Of a stretch of DNA of 64,000 nucleotides, positions 30,746-39,547 are shown in pieces. Origin of the DNA: Teichococcus aestuarii. GTDB lineage: Bacteria; Pseudomonadota; Alphaproteobacteria; Acetobacterales; Acetobacteraceae. The translations under genes and the position numbers were made by a program. Location: the NCBI RefSeq assembly GCF_003116135.1, contig NZ_PDOA01000001.1, forward strand, positions 372,001 to 436,000, written 5' to 3'. The notes under the pieces were generated by a model. That model ran no database searches and was not told the origin of the DNA. It saw nothing but the letters and a program-made list of their open reading frames with translations. Each line of letters starts with the position of its first letter. Position 1 is the stretch's first letter.

Positions 30746-31231
30746 ATGCAAAGCGAAACCCTGTGGCTGCCCAGTCAGGAGGCGGTCCCGAACAATCCGC
30801 GGCTGCCCGTCCAGGTGCACCGGAAGGTCTTTCCCGAGGGCAAGGTGGAACGGGCGGAGGCGCTGCTCGCCGGACATGGCTGGCTGCCCGCCTGGCGCGA
30901 CGGGATCCATCCCTATGTGCATTTCCACACCACGGCGCATGAGGCGCTAGCCATCGTGAAGGGATCGGTGGTCGTGCGGCTGGGCGACGAGAGCGGGCCG
31001 GAGGTGCCGGTGAGCGCCGGCGACGTTCTGGTGCTGCCCGCCGGCACCGGGCACCAGCGCGTGGAGGAGAGCGAGGACCTGCTGGTGGTGGGCGCCTATC
31101 CGGAAGGGCAGGAGCCGGACCAGCGCTTGGCCTCCACGGCGCAGGCGGCGGAGGCGCGGGCGCGCATCGCCCGGCTGCCGGACCCGCCCTGCTGCCCCGT
31201 CACCGGCGAGGCCTATCCGCGCCGGCCCTGA
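30746..31231 (+). CDS. Cupin-domain protein, YjlB-like
   Basis: This 161-residue protein has one cupin barrel over about residues 55-130, with the metal-binding set HFHTTAHEAL and, after the turn, VLVLPAGTGHQRVEES. It has the pattern of the YjlB family, whose function is not established. ATG 30746 has GGAG upstream. The C-terminal tail carries CC (PPCCPVTGEAYPRRP). It is convergent with thiE across a hairpin. Confidence 0.85.
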   Translation: MQSETLWLPSQEAVPNNPRLPVQVHRKVFPEGKVERAEALLAGHGWLPAWRDGIHPYVHFHTTAHEALAIVKGSVVVRLGDESGPEVPVSAGDVLVLPAGTGHQRVEESEDLLVVGAYPEGQEPDQRLASTAQAAEARARIARLPDPPCCPVTGEAYPRRP

Positions 31232-31262
31232 GGCGCGGACCCCTAGGCGCGGGTCCGCCTCA
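31229..31262. terminator. Hairpin overlapping the two convergent stop codons of the cupin gene and thiE
   Basis: The arms TGAGGCG-CGGACCC (31229-31242) and GGGTCCGCCTCA (31251-31262) pair with a 2-base bulge around an 8-base loop. The arms include the stop codons of both genes. There is no T-run. A bidirectional end-of-transcript role is inferred. Confidence 0.45.
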
Positions 31263-31916
31263 GGCGGCGGCGATCGCCGCGTTCAGGGCGCGCACCCCGG
31301 CCGCCGGGCCGTCCGGGTGGTTCCACACCGCCCCGACCACGGCCAGGAAATCCGCCCCCGCCCGCACCAGCGGCGCGCAGTTCTCGGCGGTGATGCCGCC
31401 GATGGCAACCGAGGGCAGCTCGAACATCTCCGTCCACCACTCCAAAATCTCGGGCTCGGCCCGGTGCTCGGCCTGCTTGGTGGCGGTGGGGAAGAAGGCG
31501 CCGAAGGCCACGTAGTCGGCGCCCAGCTCGCCCGCCTCCATCGCCAGGTGCCGGCTGGCATGGCAGGTGATGCCGAGCATCCGCTCCGGCCCCAGCAGCT
31601 TGCGCGCCTGGGCGTGGTCGCCATCGGTCTGGCCGAGATGGGCGCCGTCGCAGCCCTGCTGCACGGCGAGGTCGGCGCGGTCGTTCAGCAGGAAGGCGAC
31701 ATCGCGCGACTGCGCCACGGGCCGCAGCACGTCGATGGCGCGCCGCAGCGCGTCCTCGCCCACATCCTTCAGGCGCAGTTGCACGGCGGCCACGTCGCCC
31801 GCGTCGAGCGCGCGGGCGAGGTCGTCGGCGAAGCGCGCCGGCTCCAGCGCGGGCGGCGTGATGAGATAGAGGCGGCAGCCCGGCTCGCCGCCGCCCGCCT
31901 CCGGAGCCGGCGCCAT
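31260..31916 (-). CDS. thiE: Thiamine phosphate synthase family protein
   Basis: ThiE joins hydroxymethylpyrimidine diphosphate and thiazole phosphate to make thiamine phosphate. The 218-residue protein keeps the main motifs: [53 protein letters not shown] and [11 protein letters not shown]. Some positions differ from classical ThiE (ITCH in place of ISTH, GAFF in place of GPIF), as in the alphaproteobacterial form. It begins one base after the aldolase stop, so the two form an operon, an association without an obvious pathway link. thiD lies at 52560. Confidence 0.87.
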   Translation of the reverse strand: MAPAPEAGGGEPGCRLYLITPPALEPARFADDLARALDAGDVAAVQLRLKDVGEDALRRAIDVLRPVAQSRDVAFLLNDRADLAVQQGCDGAHLGQTDGDHAQARKLLGPERMLGITCHASRHLAMEAGELGADYVAFGAFFPTATKQAEHRAEPEILEWWTEMFELPSVAIGGITAENCAPLVRAGADFLAVVGAVWNHPDGPAAGVRALNAAIAAA

Positions 31917-31917
31917 C

Positions 31918-32841
31918 TCAGGCAGCCGCCTGGTAGACGGCGATGATGTCGGACAGCAGCTTCAGCGCCTCCGCCTTCGGGCGCTGGAAGGTGTTGCGGC
32001 CGATGATCGAGCCGTTGCCGCCGCCGGCATGGATGCCGCGCGCCATCTCGACGATGGATTCGGCCGTGCCGGCCTCGCCGCCCGAGAACACCACGATGCG
32101 CCGGCCGCCGAAGCAGGCCTGGGTGATGTGCCGGATGCGGCCGGAGAGCTGGCCGATCTCCGGCACCGGGGATTTCTCGTAGGTCTTCCTGGCGGCGTCG
32201 AGCGAGATCGCTTCCGTTGGCGGCTTCACCTTGATGATGTGGGCGCCGAGGAGCGCCGCCATGTGCGCGGCATAGGCGCAGATGTCGAGCGCGGTCTCCG
32301 CGGTCTTGTCGAGGTTCGGGCCGCGCGGATAGCTCCACACCACCACGGCAAGGCCGGCGGCCTTCGCCTCCTCGGCCAGCTCGCGCAGCTCCTCCATCAT
32401 CTCGAACTGGTATTCGGAGCCGGGATAGATGGTGAAGCCGATGGCCGAGCAGCCGAGGCGCAGCGCATCCGCCACCGTGGCCGTCACCGCCTGGTCCTTG
32501 GTGGTGGAGAGGCTGTTGGAGGAATTGACCTTCAGGATGGTCGGGATGGCGCCGGCATAGATGGAGGCCCCCGCCTCGATCATGCCGAGCGGCGCGGCAT
32601 AGGCCGAGAGGCCCGCCTCGATCGCCAGCTCGAAATGGTAGCGCGGGTCATAGGCGGCGGGGTTGGGGGCGAAGGAGCGGGCCGGGCCGTGCTCGAAGCC
32701 CTGGTCCACCGGCAGGATCACCAGCCGGCCGGTGCCGCCGAGCTTTCCCTCCATCAGGATGCGCGCCAGGTTGGCCTTGGTGCCGGGATTGTCGCTCTCG
32801 TACCAGGAGAGGATTTCCTTCACGCGGGGCGTCAGCTGCAT
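31918..32841 (-). CDS. fbaB: Class I (DhnA-type) fructose-bisphosphate aldolase
   Basis: It cleaves fructose 1,6-bisphosphate to two triose phosphates through a Schiff base. The 307-residue protein has the archaeal/DhnA pattern ([44 protein letters not shown]), the likely catalytic lysine in [12 protein letters not shown] and the phosphate loop [14 protein letters not shown] 32841 ([11 protein letters not shown]) is chosen over an upstream in-frame start because it fits the family. It is upstream of thiE with a one-base gap. Confidence 0.93.
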   Translation of the reverse strand: MQLTPRVKEILSWYESDNPGTKANLARILMEGKLGGTGRLVILPVDQGFEHGPARSFAPNPAAYDPRYHFELAIEAGLSAYAAPLGMIEAGASIYAGAIPTILKVNSSNSLSTTKDQAVTATVADALRLGCSAIGFTIYPGSEYQFEMMEELRELAEEAKAAGLAVVVWSYPRGPNLDKTAETALDICAYAAHMAALLGAHIIKVKPPTEAISLDAARKTYEKSPVPEIGQLSGRIRHITQACFGGRRIVVFSGGEAGTAESIVEMARGIHAGGGNGSIIGRNTFQRPKAEALKLLSDIIAVYQAAA

Positions 32842-32957
32842 GACCGTGCTTCCTTCCGTTCGGCGCCCTGCCGCCGGTGCGGGACCAGGCCGCGGGAGGC
32901 GCCCCACGGCGGCGGGCCGTTGCGGCGCCCCGCGCGTCGGCGGGGGCCGTTCCGGCT

Positions 32958-33494
32958 TTACCCGAGGGCCTCCGGACTGTCACCAGGGCCGCTGCCGCCG
33001 GCGGCGGGGCCGGCGCTGCGCGCCGGATCGGCGGCGAGCCATCGGGCAACCTGCTCCTCCGTGGCCGGCCGCCCGGCCGTTCCATGGGCGAGGTCGAGCG
33101 CCGGCGGGGCGGCCGCCAGCACGCGGCCCGGCGCCAGCGCGGCGAGGGTGGGGAAGGCGGGGCATTCCGGCGCCAGCACCACCGCCGCCACCCCGGCGCG
33201 CAGCGCGGCCAGCGCGTGCCCCGGCGCCTGGCCGCAATCGAGCACCGGCCAGGGTTCCGGCCAGGGTTCCGGCGGGGGTTCCAGCGGGGGCTCCAGCCCG
33301 GGCGGCGCCGCACCGCCGGCGCGGATCAGCGCCAGGAAGAGCGGCGCGCCGAGCCAGGAGGCGGCGCCGGGCGGCGAGAGCAGCGGCAGCGGCCCGTGCA
33401 GGCCGCGCCCCCTGGCCGCGCGCAGAGCCAGCGCCACGCCGGCGGCATCGCGCACCACCACCCCGCGCATTCGTGATGCCGCCAGCCTCTCCAT
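32958..33494 (-). CDS. Hypothetical protein with a PEPW tandem repeat
   Basis: This 178-residue protein is not recognised. Residues 1-60 and 85-150 have an Ala/Leu/Gly-rich alternating helix-strand pattern (MRGVVVRDAAGVALALRAAR, then VAAVVLAPECPAFPTLAAL). This recalls a small Rossmann-like fold, perhaps a degraded nucleoside-phosphate enzyme. In the middle is a short repeat PEPWPEPW, coded by a tandem DNA repeat at 33240-33300. The start ATG 33494 has GGCGGA upstream. Codon bias on this strand is stronger than on the opposite frames. Confidence 0.55.
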   Translation of the reverse strand: MERLAASRMRGVVVRDAAGVALALRAARGRGLHGPLPLLSPPGAASWLGAPLFLALIRAGGAAPPGLEPPLEPPPEPWPEPWPVLDCGQAPGHALAALRAGVAAVVLAPECPAFPTLAALAPGRVLAAAPPALDLAHGTAGRPATEEQVARWLAADPARSAGPAAGGSGPGDSPEALG

Positions 33495-33609
33495 GCTCCG
33501 CCTATCCCCATCATAGAGCGTTCCATTGCCCCGCATCCGTTGACCCTGCCCATGGGGGCCGCGTAAAGCCTGAAACCATGAGAGGCACGGCTTGGGTGAA
33601 GGCGTCGGC

Positions 33610-33894
33610 ATGAGCGATGCGGTGAACGCGGCGGCGACACGGTTGGAACAGGCGGTCGAGAAGCTGGCGGCGGCCCTGGCCCGCCCGCCGCAGTCCGCCG
33701 GCGTGACGCCGGACGAGGTGGCGGCCCTTTCCGCGCGGCTGGACGAGACGCTGGTGCGCCTGCGCACCGCCCTGGCCGAGGTGGAAGGCGAGGCCGCCGG
33801 CCACCTGCCCGAGGATGAGGCGGAGCCGGGCGAGGCGGCGGAACCCATGCCCGCCTCCGCTCCGCCGGCAGACGACAGCAGCAAGGGGAGCTGA
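33610..33894 (+). CDS. Small coiled-coil protein preceding zapA
   Basis: This 94-residue acidic protein has a helical, coiled-coil stretch over about residues 5-65 (AATRLEQAVEKLAAALA and VAALSARLDETLVRLRTALA) and a disordered acidic tail rich in Pro and Glu. Small coiled-coil proteins of this type often precede zapA in alphaproteobacteria, and a role near the divisome is inferred. ATG 33610 is the second start in the frame and begins MSDAVNAAATRL. The zapA start follows 2 bases after its stop. Confidence 0.72.
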   Translation: MSDAVNAAATRLEQAVEKLAAALARPPQSAGVTPDEVAALSARLDETLVRLRTALAEVEGEAAGHLPEDEAEPGEAAEPMPASAPPADDSSKGS

Positions 33895-33896
33895 GA

Positions 33897-34226
33897 TTGG
33901 CCCAGGTCACGGTTCGTGTCGGTGGCTATACCCATCCCGTCTCCTGCGAGGATGGCCAGGAAGGGCATCTGATCGCGCTCGCGGCGGATGTGGACCGCCG
34001 CGTCTCCTCCATCCGCGCCATGGGCGGCCAGTTCGGCGAGAGCCGGCTGCTGCTGCTGGCCGCGCTGCTGCTGGCGGACGAGCTGCACGATCTGCGCGTC
34101 GAGATGTCGCGGCTGAAGGCGGCCAGCGCGCAATCCGCCCCCGCCTCGGACCCGCTGCTGGCCGAGCGCCTCGGCCGGCTCGCCGAGCGGATCGAGGGCA
34201 TTGCGGCCTCGCTCGACCATCCCTAA
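33897..34226 (+). CDS. zapA: Cell division protein ZapA
   Basis: ZapA binds FtsZ filaments and steadies the Z ring. The 109-residue protein has the N-terminal ZapA domain (VTVRVGGYTHPVSCEDGQEG, then LAADVDRRVSSIRAMGGQF) and a C-terminal coiled coil (ADELHDLRVEMSRLKAA) for tetramer formation. The start is TTG 33897, backed by AGGGGAG directly upstream. It lies 2 bases after the coiled-coil gene and is followed by 6S RNA and fau, the order found in many proteobacteria. Confidence 0.9.
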   Translation: MAQVTVRVGGYTHPVSCEDGQEGHLIALAADVDRRVSSIRAMGGQFGESRLLLLAALLLADELHDLRVEMSRLKAASAQSAPASDPLLAERLGRLAERIEGIAASLDHP

Positions 34227-34227
34227 A

Positions 34228-34374
34228 TGTGTGTGGCGGAGCTGCCCGGTGCGTCAGGTACATTATCCCTGGGGCCAATAAGCATCCTCCGGGAGCTGGC
34301 TCTGACCGGATCTTGGTCCGGTTACCTGGTGCCCACCTGTTTACACAGGCCTTAGGAGGATAACACGCCAACGG
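34228..34374 (+). ncRNA. ssrS: 6S RNA between zapA and fau (boundaries approximate)
   Basis: The spacer of about 150 bases between zapA and fau is the usual place of 6S RNA, which binds sigma-70 RNA polymerase. It carries the CCCTGGGGCCAATAAGC segment at 34267-34283, matching the conserved CCCTGAGCCGATA region. On the far side, GGCCTTAGGAGGATAA (34348-34363) can pair with TTATCC and GGCC around 34263-34276 to form the closing stem. An inner hairpin is formed by GACCGGA and TCCGGTT (34304-34323). The ends are estimates; no search was run. Confidence 0.72.
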
Positions 34375-34376
34375 CC

Positions 34377-34988
34377 ATGGCGGCTCCGCACTCCCTTTCC
34401 CCATCTCCCGCCGAGACCGATCCGCCCGAGCTCGCCGCCGCCAAGGTGGCGATGCGCCAGGCGGCGCTGGCGGGCCGCGCCGCGTTCGGCCCCGCCGCCC
34501 GCGGCGCGGGCGAGGCGCTGGCGGCCGTGGTGCTGCGCGAATGCCCGCTGGCGGCCGGCGCCTGCGTCGGCGGCTTCTGGCCGATGGGCGACGAGATCGA
34601 CATCCGCCCGCTGCTGCGCGCCCTGGCGGCGGCCGGGCATCCGCTCGCCCTGCCGGTGACGCCGCGGCGCGGCCTGCCGCTCATCTTCCGCCCCTGGCGC
34701 TTCGGCGAGGCGCTGCTGCCCGGCCGCTTCGGCACCTCCGTGCCGGCGGGCGAGGCCGAGGTGATGCCGGATGTGCTGCTGGTGCCGTTGCTGGCCTTCG
34801 ACCGGCGCGGCGCGCGGCTCGGCTATGGCGGCGGCTATTACGACCGCACCCTGGCCGCCCTGCCGGGGGCGCGCGCCATCGGCGTCGCCTATGCGGCGCA
34901 GGAGGTGCCGGCGGTGCCCACCGGCCCCCACGACCAGCCCTTGCCCGGCATCGCGACCGAGGCCGGCTTCATCCGCACCGAAAGGTAG
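34377..34988 (+). CDS. fau: 5-formyltetrahydrofolate cyclo-ligase
   Basis: This ATP-dependent enzyme converts 5-formyltetrahydrofolate to 5,10-methenyltetrahydrofolate. The 203-residue protein has the family motifs GFWPMGDEIDIRPLL, the basic phosphate region (LPVTPRRGLPLIFRPW) and the signature ARLGYGGGYYDRTL near residues 142-155. ATG 34377 is 17 bases from AGGAGG (34354-34359), which lies in the 6S RNA 3' arm, so translation may depend on processing of the joint transcript. It is followed closely by the YmdB-type gene. Confidence 0.93.
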   Translation: MAAPHSLSPSPAETDPPELAAAKVAMRQAALAGRAAFGPAARGAGEALAAVVLRECPLAAGACVGGFWPMGDEIDIRPLLRALAAAGHPLALPVTPRRGLPLIFRPWRFGEALLPGRFGTSVPAGEAEVMPDVLLVPLLAFDRRGARLGYGGGYYDRTLAALPGARAIGVAYAAQEVPAVPTGPHDQPLPGIATEAGFIRTER

Positions 34989-34994
34989 AGAGTT

Positions 34995-35816
34995 TTGCGC
35001 ATCCTGTTCCTGGGCGACGTGGTCGGCCGTTCCGGCCGCGACGCCCTGACCGCCGAGCTGCCCGGCCTGCGCGCCCGGCTGAAGGCCGATCTGGTCGTGG
35101 TGAACGCCGAGAATGCCAGCCACGGCTTCGGCGTCTCGCCCGACATGGTGCGCGCCTTCCTGGCGGCGGGGGCGGATGTGCTGACCCTCGGCAACCATTC
35201 CTGGGACCGCAAGGAGATCATCGGCTTCATCGATGGCGAGCCGCGGCTGATCCGCCCCCTCAACTACCCGCCCGGCACGCCGGGGCGCGGCGCCACGGTG
35301 GTCGAGGTGCCCGGCGGCCGCAAGGCGCTCGTCATCAACGCCATGGGCCGGCTGTTCATGGAGCCGCTGGACGACCCGTTCCGCGCCGTGCAGGCGGAGC
35401 TGGCGAAGCACACCTTGGGCGCCGGCGGCACGGTGCAGGCCATCCTCATCGACATCCACGCCGAGGCCACCAGCGAGAAGATGGCCATGGCGCACAGCTT
35501 CGACGGGCGGGTGAGCCTGGTGGTGGGCACCCACACCCATGTGCCGAGCGCCGACCACCGCATCCTGGAGAACGGCACCGCCTACATGACCGATGCCGGC
35601 ATGTGCGGCGACTATGACAGCGTGATCGGCATGCAGAAGGGCGGCGCGGCGCTGCGCTTCTGGAAGAAGGTGCCGGGCGAGAAGCTGGCCCCGGCCGAAG
35701 GCCCCGCCAGCCTCTCCGGCGTGTTCGTCGAGACGGACGACGCCACGGGGCTGGCGCGGCGGGTGGAGCCGGTGCGCCTGGGGGGGCTGCTCGCCCCCGC
35801 CATGCCGGCGGTGTGA
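34995..35816 (+). CDS. YmdB-family metallophosphoesterase
   Basis: This 273-residue protein belongs to the TIGR00282/YmdB family of two-metal phosphodiesterases; B. subtilis YmdB hydrolyses 2',3'- and 3',5'-cyclic AMP in vitro. Metal-site motifs are present: LGDVVGRSGRDAL, VVNAENASHGFG, LGNHSWDRKEI and GTHTHVPSADHRIL. The start is TTG 34995, 6 bases after fau. Its stop is separated by one base from the stop of the convergent gene. Its role in alphaproteobacteria is unknown. Confidence 0.9.
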   Translation: MRILFLGDVVGRSGRDALTAELPGLRARLKADLVVVNAENASHGFGVSPDMVRAFLAAGADVLTLGNHSWDRKEIIGFIDGEPRLIRPLNYPPGTPGRGATVVEVPGGRKALVINAMGRLFMEPLDDPFRAVQAELAKHTLGAGGTVQAILIDIHAEATSEKMAMAHSFDGRVSLVVGTHTHVPSADHRILENGTAYMTDAGMCGDYDSVIGMQKGGAALRFWKKVPGEKLAPAEGPASLSGVFVETDDATGLARRVEPVRLGGLLAPAMPAV

Positions 35817-35817
35817 A

Positions 35818-36720
35818 TCAGGGGGCGGCGCCGGCCGCCCCGATGGCCTCGCGCGCTGCCCGCTCCTGCGCCAGCCGCTCCTTCTGGGCCTTCAGGAAGC
35901 CGCTGGCGGGGAACAGCCGCAGGCCGCGGTCGACCACCGCCTCGGCCTGCCGCCAGCGCCCGTGCTTCTCCAGCCAGCGCGAGAGGTTGAGCATGTAGTA
36001 GGGCGAGCGGCCCTTCATCCGGCGGAAGGGCGTGACGTTGAAGGCATGGCCGCGCATGAAGTTCAGCACGGCCGGGCGCAGCAGATGCACCTCCGCCAGC
36101 GCCGTCGCGACCGGATGGCCGGTGTGGCGCAGCGAGACATGGGTGAGCTGCGGAAAGGCCGGCTCCACGCATTCCCGCAGCAGCCGCAGGTCGGCATGTT
36201 CCAGCCTGTCGGTGCGCGGGACGGGGTCGTAGACCACGGTCACGCGCTTCGCCCGGCTCTCGCCCGCCTCCAGCGGCTCATGCGTGAAGGGCGTGCCCTG
36301 TGGCCCGCGCCGGCCCAGGACCTCGGCATAGATCGGGTGCAGGCTGTTGCGGGGGGAGAGGGAGAGGATATCGGCCCGCTGCCCGCGGCCGAAATACAGC
36401 GCGGCATAGGCACCGACGCTGGTGCCGTAGAAGCAGATCCGGCGGTAGCGCGACAGGGTCGGCTTCACGGCCTTGTCGAAGGCCTCGCGGCTCATCGACT
36501 GGTAGCCGTTGTTGCTGCGCTTCTGCACGCAGATCAGGTCGTAACCCGCGCCGTGCAGCAGCGTCTCGCCGAAGCCGGGGAGGGTGATGTCGGTCTGGTC
36601 GTAGCCGGGGAAGGTCACGACGATCGAATCCACCGGAGCCGCCTGACGCACCCGGCGCATGACGACGATGCCGTCATCGTAGAGTATCCGGCCTTTGTTC
36701 TGCGCCTTGGGCTGCGGCAT
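35818..36720 (-). CDS. Hypothetical alpha/beta-hydrolase-like protein
   Basis: This 300-residue protein is not firmly recognised. The middle part resembles an alpha/beta hydrolase with a nucleophile elbow GTSVGAYAALYFG (Ser near residue 101). An oxyanion-type loop is seen earlier (IVVTFPGYDQTDITLPGFGE) and a late histidine region (LRHTGHPVATALAEVH). The last 60 residues form a TPR-like helical pair (LSRWLEKHGRWRQAEAVVDR). No signal peptide is seen. Related proteins occur near polysaccharide and glycan genes in alphaproteobacteria, but no such link is visible here. Confidence 0.6.
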   Translation of the reverse strand: MPQPKAQNKGRILYDDGIVVMRRVRQAAPVDSIVVTFPGYDQTDITLPGFGETLLHGAGYDLICVQKRSNNGYQSMSREAFDKAVKPTLSRYRRICFYGTSVGAYAALYFGRGQRADILSLSPRNSLHPIYAEVLGRRGPQGTPFTHEPLEAGESRAKRVTVVYDPVPRTDRLEHADLRLLRECVEPAFPQLTHVSLRHTGHPVATALAEVHLLRPAVLNFMRGHAFNVTPFRRMKGRSPYYMLNLSRWLEKHGRWRQAEAVVDRGLRLFPASGFLKAQKERLAQERAAREAIGAAGAAP

Positions 36721-36876
36721 GTCGGTCTCGTCTCCGGCTCACGGGCAAGGCGCCGGAATAGGATGCCGCAGGGCATGTGGATAGCGCCGGGCCGGCATGG
36801 CGCGGATGCGCCGGCTCAGCCCGGGTCGTGGAAGCCCGCCGCGGCGCCGCCCGCCGGAGCGGGGCGGGTCATCGCG

Positions 36877-37497
36877 TCAGTAGAGGACCTTGCTCACCAG
36901 CGGGGCCGATTCGGCATCGTATTTCCCGGCATCCACCAGCCCGCCGGTGTGGGCGGCCAGCAGCTCGCCCATGCTGGGGGCGGCGCGCGGCCGCTCCCGC
37001 TCGCCCCACAGCCTGGCGCGCAGGATGGCGCGCTGGCACTGCATGAACACCTCGCGCACCTCCACCAGCAGCACGGTGGCCGGCACCTGGCCCTGCATGG
37101 TGTAGCGCTCGCGCAGCGCCGGGTCGGCGGTGAGGCGGCCGGTGCCCGCCACGCGCAGCGTCTCCCCCGCGCCGGGGACCAGGAAGAGCAGCGCCACCGC
37201 CGGGTTGTCGATGATGTCGCGCAGCGCGTCGATGCGGTTGTTGCCGCGGCGGTCGGGCAGGGCGAGCGTCGTCTCGTCCAGCACGTCGATGAAGCCGGGT
37301 GCGTCGCCGCGCGGCGTGCAATGGGGGCCGCGCGCGCCGAAGGTGGCCAGCAGGCAGAAGGGGCTGGCGGCGATGAAGCCGGCGGTGTGGGGGTCGATCC
37401 GGTCGGCCACCTTCTTCATCACCAGCTCGCGCGGCGGGGTGTAGTGCGCCTGCAGCGCCTCGTGGGTGGTGATGGCGTGGGGGTCGTGGCTCATCAT
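36877..37497 (-). CDS. Pyridoxamine 5'-phosphate oxidase family FMN-binding protein
   Basis: This 206-residue protein has a split-barrel fold ([41 protein letters not shown] and [19 protein letters not shown]), as in the MSMEG_1061-type PPOX-like proteins that bind FMN or F420. The start at ATG 37497, or the adjacent ATG 37494, has CAGGAG upstream. It is a single gene, divergent from yebC. The substrate is unknown; true PdxH is less likely because the family signature differs. Confidence 0.82.
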   Translation of the reverse strand: MMSHDPHAITTHEALQAHYTPPRELVMKKVADRIDPHTAGFIAASPFCLLATFGARGPHCTPRGDAPGFIDVLDETTLALPDRRGNNRIDALRDIIDNPAVALLFLVPGAGETLRVAGTGRLTADPALRERYTMQGQVPATVLLVEVREVFMQCQRAILRARLWGERERPRAAPSMGELLAAHTGGLVDAGKYDAESAPLVSKVLY

Positions 37498-37537
37498 CGG
37501 CTCCTGCCCGGGAAGCGGCGGATGCTAGGGCGGCCCT

Positions 37538-37577
37538 TGCGGAGGGGCAATGCGGAGGGGCCAATGCGGAGGGGCAA
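37538..37577. repeat. Three-copy tandem repeat upstream of yebC
   Basis: TGCGGAGGGGCAA (37538-37550), TGCGGAGGGGCCAA (37551-37564) and TGCGGAGGGGCAA (37565-37577) follow each other without gaps. They lie in the divergent space between the PPOX gene and yebC. Confidence 0.85.
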
Positions 37578-37664
37578 TCCTGGCGGCCCCCCTCGCATCC
37601 GGCGCGCGGCGGCGGTATAGGACCAAACCCCCGGAACATCACGAGAATACCGGAGAAGCAGCGC

Positions 37665-38417
37665 GTGGCCGGCCATTCCCAGTTCAAGAACATCATGCAC
37701 CGCAAGGGCGCGCAGGACGCCAAGCGCGCGCGCATCTTCGCCAAGCTGATCCGCGAGATCACCGTCAGCGCCCGCCAGGGCCTGCCGGACCCGGCCGCCA
37801 ACCCGCGGCTGCGCTCGGCGGTGCAGGCGGCGCGCGTCGCCAACATGACCAAGGACACGATCGACCGCGCCATCAAGAAGGCCAGCGGCGGCGCCGGCGG
37901 CGAGGACTATGTCGAGGTGCGCTACGAGGGCTACGGCCCGGCCGGCGTGGCCGTCATCGTCGAGACGCTGACGGACAACCGCAACCGCACCGCCTCCGAC
38001 ATCCGCTCCGCCTTCTCCAAGTATGGCGGCGCGCTGGGCGAGACGGGCTCGGTCTCCTTCCAGTTCGACCGCAATGGGGTGGTGCGCTACCCCGCCGCCG
38101 TGGCGGATGCCGACACCATGCTGGAGGCCGCCATCGAGGCCGGCGCCGCCGATGTGGAGAGCGGCGCGGAAGGCCACGAGATCCGCACCGCCATCGAGGA
38201 CCTGTTCACCGTCCGCGACGCGCTCGAGGAGAAGTTCGGCCCGGCGGAGAGCGCCAGGCTGGAATGGCGCCCCAACATCTCGGTCGAGCTGGATGAGGAG
38301 AAGGCGCGCTCGGTGCTGAAGCTGATCGACGTGCTGGACGAGCATGACGACGTGCAGGCGGTGACGGCCAATTTCGAGCTGCCCGAGGCCGTGCTGGCCA
38401 AGCTCTCGGCGGAATAG
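37665..38417 (+). CDS. yebC: YebC/PmpR-family regulatory or translation factor
   Basis: This 250-residue protein begins [20 protein letters not shown], the hallmark of the family, and has the family strand [20 protein letters not shown] and a C-terminal domain ending [12 protein letters not shown]. Members have been described as DNA-binding regulators and, more recently, as factors that help ribosomes at proline stretches. The tolA product with long proline runs is encoded nearby, though no link is shown. The start is GTG 37665. It precedes ruvC by 6 bases, the usual alphaproteobacterial order. Confidence 0.93.
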   Translation: MAGHSQFKNIMHRKGAQDAKRARIFAKLIREITVSARQGLPDPAANPRLRSAVQAARVANMTKDTIDRAIKKASGGAGGEDYVEVRYEGYGPAGVAVIVETLTDNRNRTASDIRSAFSKYGGALGETGSVSFQFDRNGVVRYPAAVADADTMLEAAIEAGAADVESGAEGHEIRTAIEDLFTVRDALEEKFGPAESARLEWRPNISVELDEEKARSVLKLIDVLDEHDDVQAVTANFELPEAVLAKLSAE

Positions 38418-38423
38418 GCGGCC

Positions 38424-38933
38424 ATGAGCGGTGTGGTCCGCCTGCTGGGGCTCGATCCCGGCCTCCAGCACACCGGCTGGGGGGTGGTGGAGAGCAGCGG
38501 CAACCGGCTGCGCCACATCGCCGATGGCGTGATCTCCACCACCACCGAGCTCTCCCTGGCCGAGCGGCTGTGCCAGATCCACCGCGCGCTGAACGCGCTG
38601 ATGGATCTCTGGCGGCCGGAGGAGGCGGCGGTGGAGCACACCTATGTCAACAAGAACCCCGGCGCGGCGCTGAAGCTGGGGCAGGCGCGCGGCGTGGTGC
38701 TGCTGGCGCCCGCCATGGCCGGGCTGAAGGTGGCGGAATACCAGGCCATGGAGGTCAAGCGCGCCGTGGTCGGCACCGGCCATGCCGACAAGACCCAGGT
38801 GGCCGACATGGTGCGCCGCCTGCTGCCCGGCGCCACGCTGCGCCGCGCCGATGCCTCGGACGCGCTGGCGGTGGCGATCTGCCACGCGCATCACCGCTCC
38901 ACCAACCTGGTGCTGGCGAAGGTCCGCGCATGA
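38424..38933 (+). CDS. ruvC: Holliday junction endonuclease RuvC
   Basis: RuvC cuts Holliday junctions brought by RuvAB. The 169-residue protein has the four acidic catalytic residues D11 (LLGLDPG), E71 (AAVEHTYV), D143 and D146 (RADASDAL). They match D7, E66, D138 and D141 of the E. coli enzyme in order. It overlaps ruvA by 4 bases (ATGA at 38930). Confidence 0.96.
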   Translation: MSGVVRLLGLDPGLQHTGWGVVESSGNRLRHIADGVISTTTELSLAERLCQIHRALNALMDLWRPEEAAVEHTYVNKNPGAALKLGQARGVVLLAPAMAGLKVAEYQAMEVKRAVVGTGHADKTQVADMVRRLLPGATLRRADASDALAVAICHAHHRSTNLVLAKVRA

Positions 38934-39547
38934 TCGGGAAGCTGACCGGACGGCTGGACACGCCGCTGGAGGGTGGCTGCATCTTCGACGTGAACGGGGT
39001 GGGCTACCTGATCGCCTGCTCGGCGCGCACGCTCTCCGCCCTGCCGCGCCCGCCCGGCACCGGCTCGCTGCTGATCGAGACGGTGGTGCGGGAGGATGCC
39101 ATCCTGCTCTACGGCTTCGCCGACGTGGCGGAGCGGGACTGGTACCGGACGTTGACCGCCATCCAGGGCGTCGGGCCCAAGGTGGCGCTGGGGTTGCTCT
39201 CGGCGCTGGCGCCGGCCGACCTCGCCCGTGCCATCATGGCCGGAGACAAGGGGGCGCTGACCCGGGCGCCGGGGGTGGGGGCCAAGCTCGCCATCCGTCT
39301 CGTTTCCGAATTGCGGGAGAAGGTGGGGGCGCTGCCCACCGGCTCGGGCTTCTCCGTGGCCATTCCGGCGCCGGAGCTGCCGCCGGCCGGCCGCGCGCAG
39401 GCGGATGCCATCTCGGCGCTGGTCAATCTCGGCATCCGCCGCCCCGAGGCCGGCGCGGCCGTGGCGCGGGTGACGGAGCGCCTCGGCGACGACGCCGCGC
39501 TGGAGGCCCTCATCCGCGAGGCGCTGAAGGAGCTGGCCCCCCGATGA
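38930..39547 (+). CDS. ruvA: Holliday junction branch migration protein RuvA
   Basis: RuvA forms the tetramer that holds the four-way junction for RuvB. The 205-residue protein has an N-terminal OB fold (MIGKLTGRLDTPLEGGCIFD), two helix-hairpin-helix motifs (TAIQGVGPKVALGLLSAL and TRAPGVGAKLAIRLVSELRE) and the C-terminal RuvB-binding domain (AISALVNLGIRRPEAGAAV). The start overlaps ruvC. Its stop overlaps the start of a 30-codon frame that runs into ruvB. Confidence 0.95.
   Translation: MIGKLTGRLDTPLEGGCIFDVNGVGYLIACSARTLSALPRPPGTGSLLIETVVREDAILLYGFADVAERDWYRTLTAIQGVGPKVALGLLSALAPADLARAIMAGDKGALTRAPGVGAKLAIRLVSELREKVGALPTGSGFSVAIPAPELPPAGRAQADAISALVNLGIRRPEAGAAVARVTERLGDDAALEALIREALKELAPR

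Noticed and set aside
29441-30940. Long minus-strand frames opposite the YnjB-like gene
   Set aside because: The plus-strand protein has a signal peptide and binding-protein pattern, while the minus frames are low complexity.
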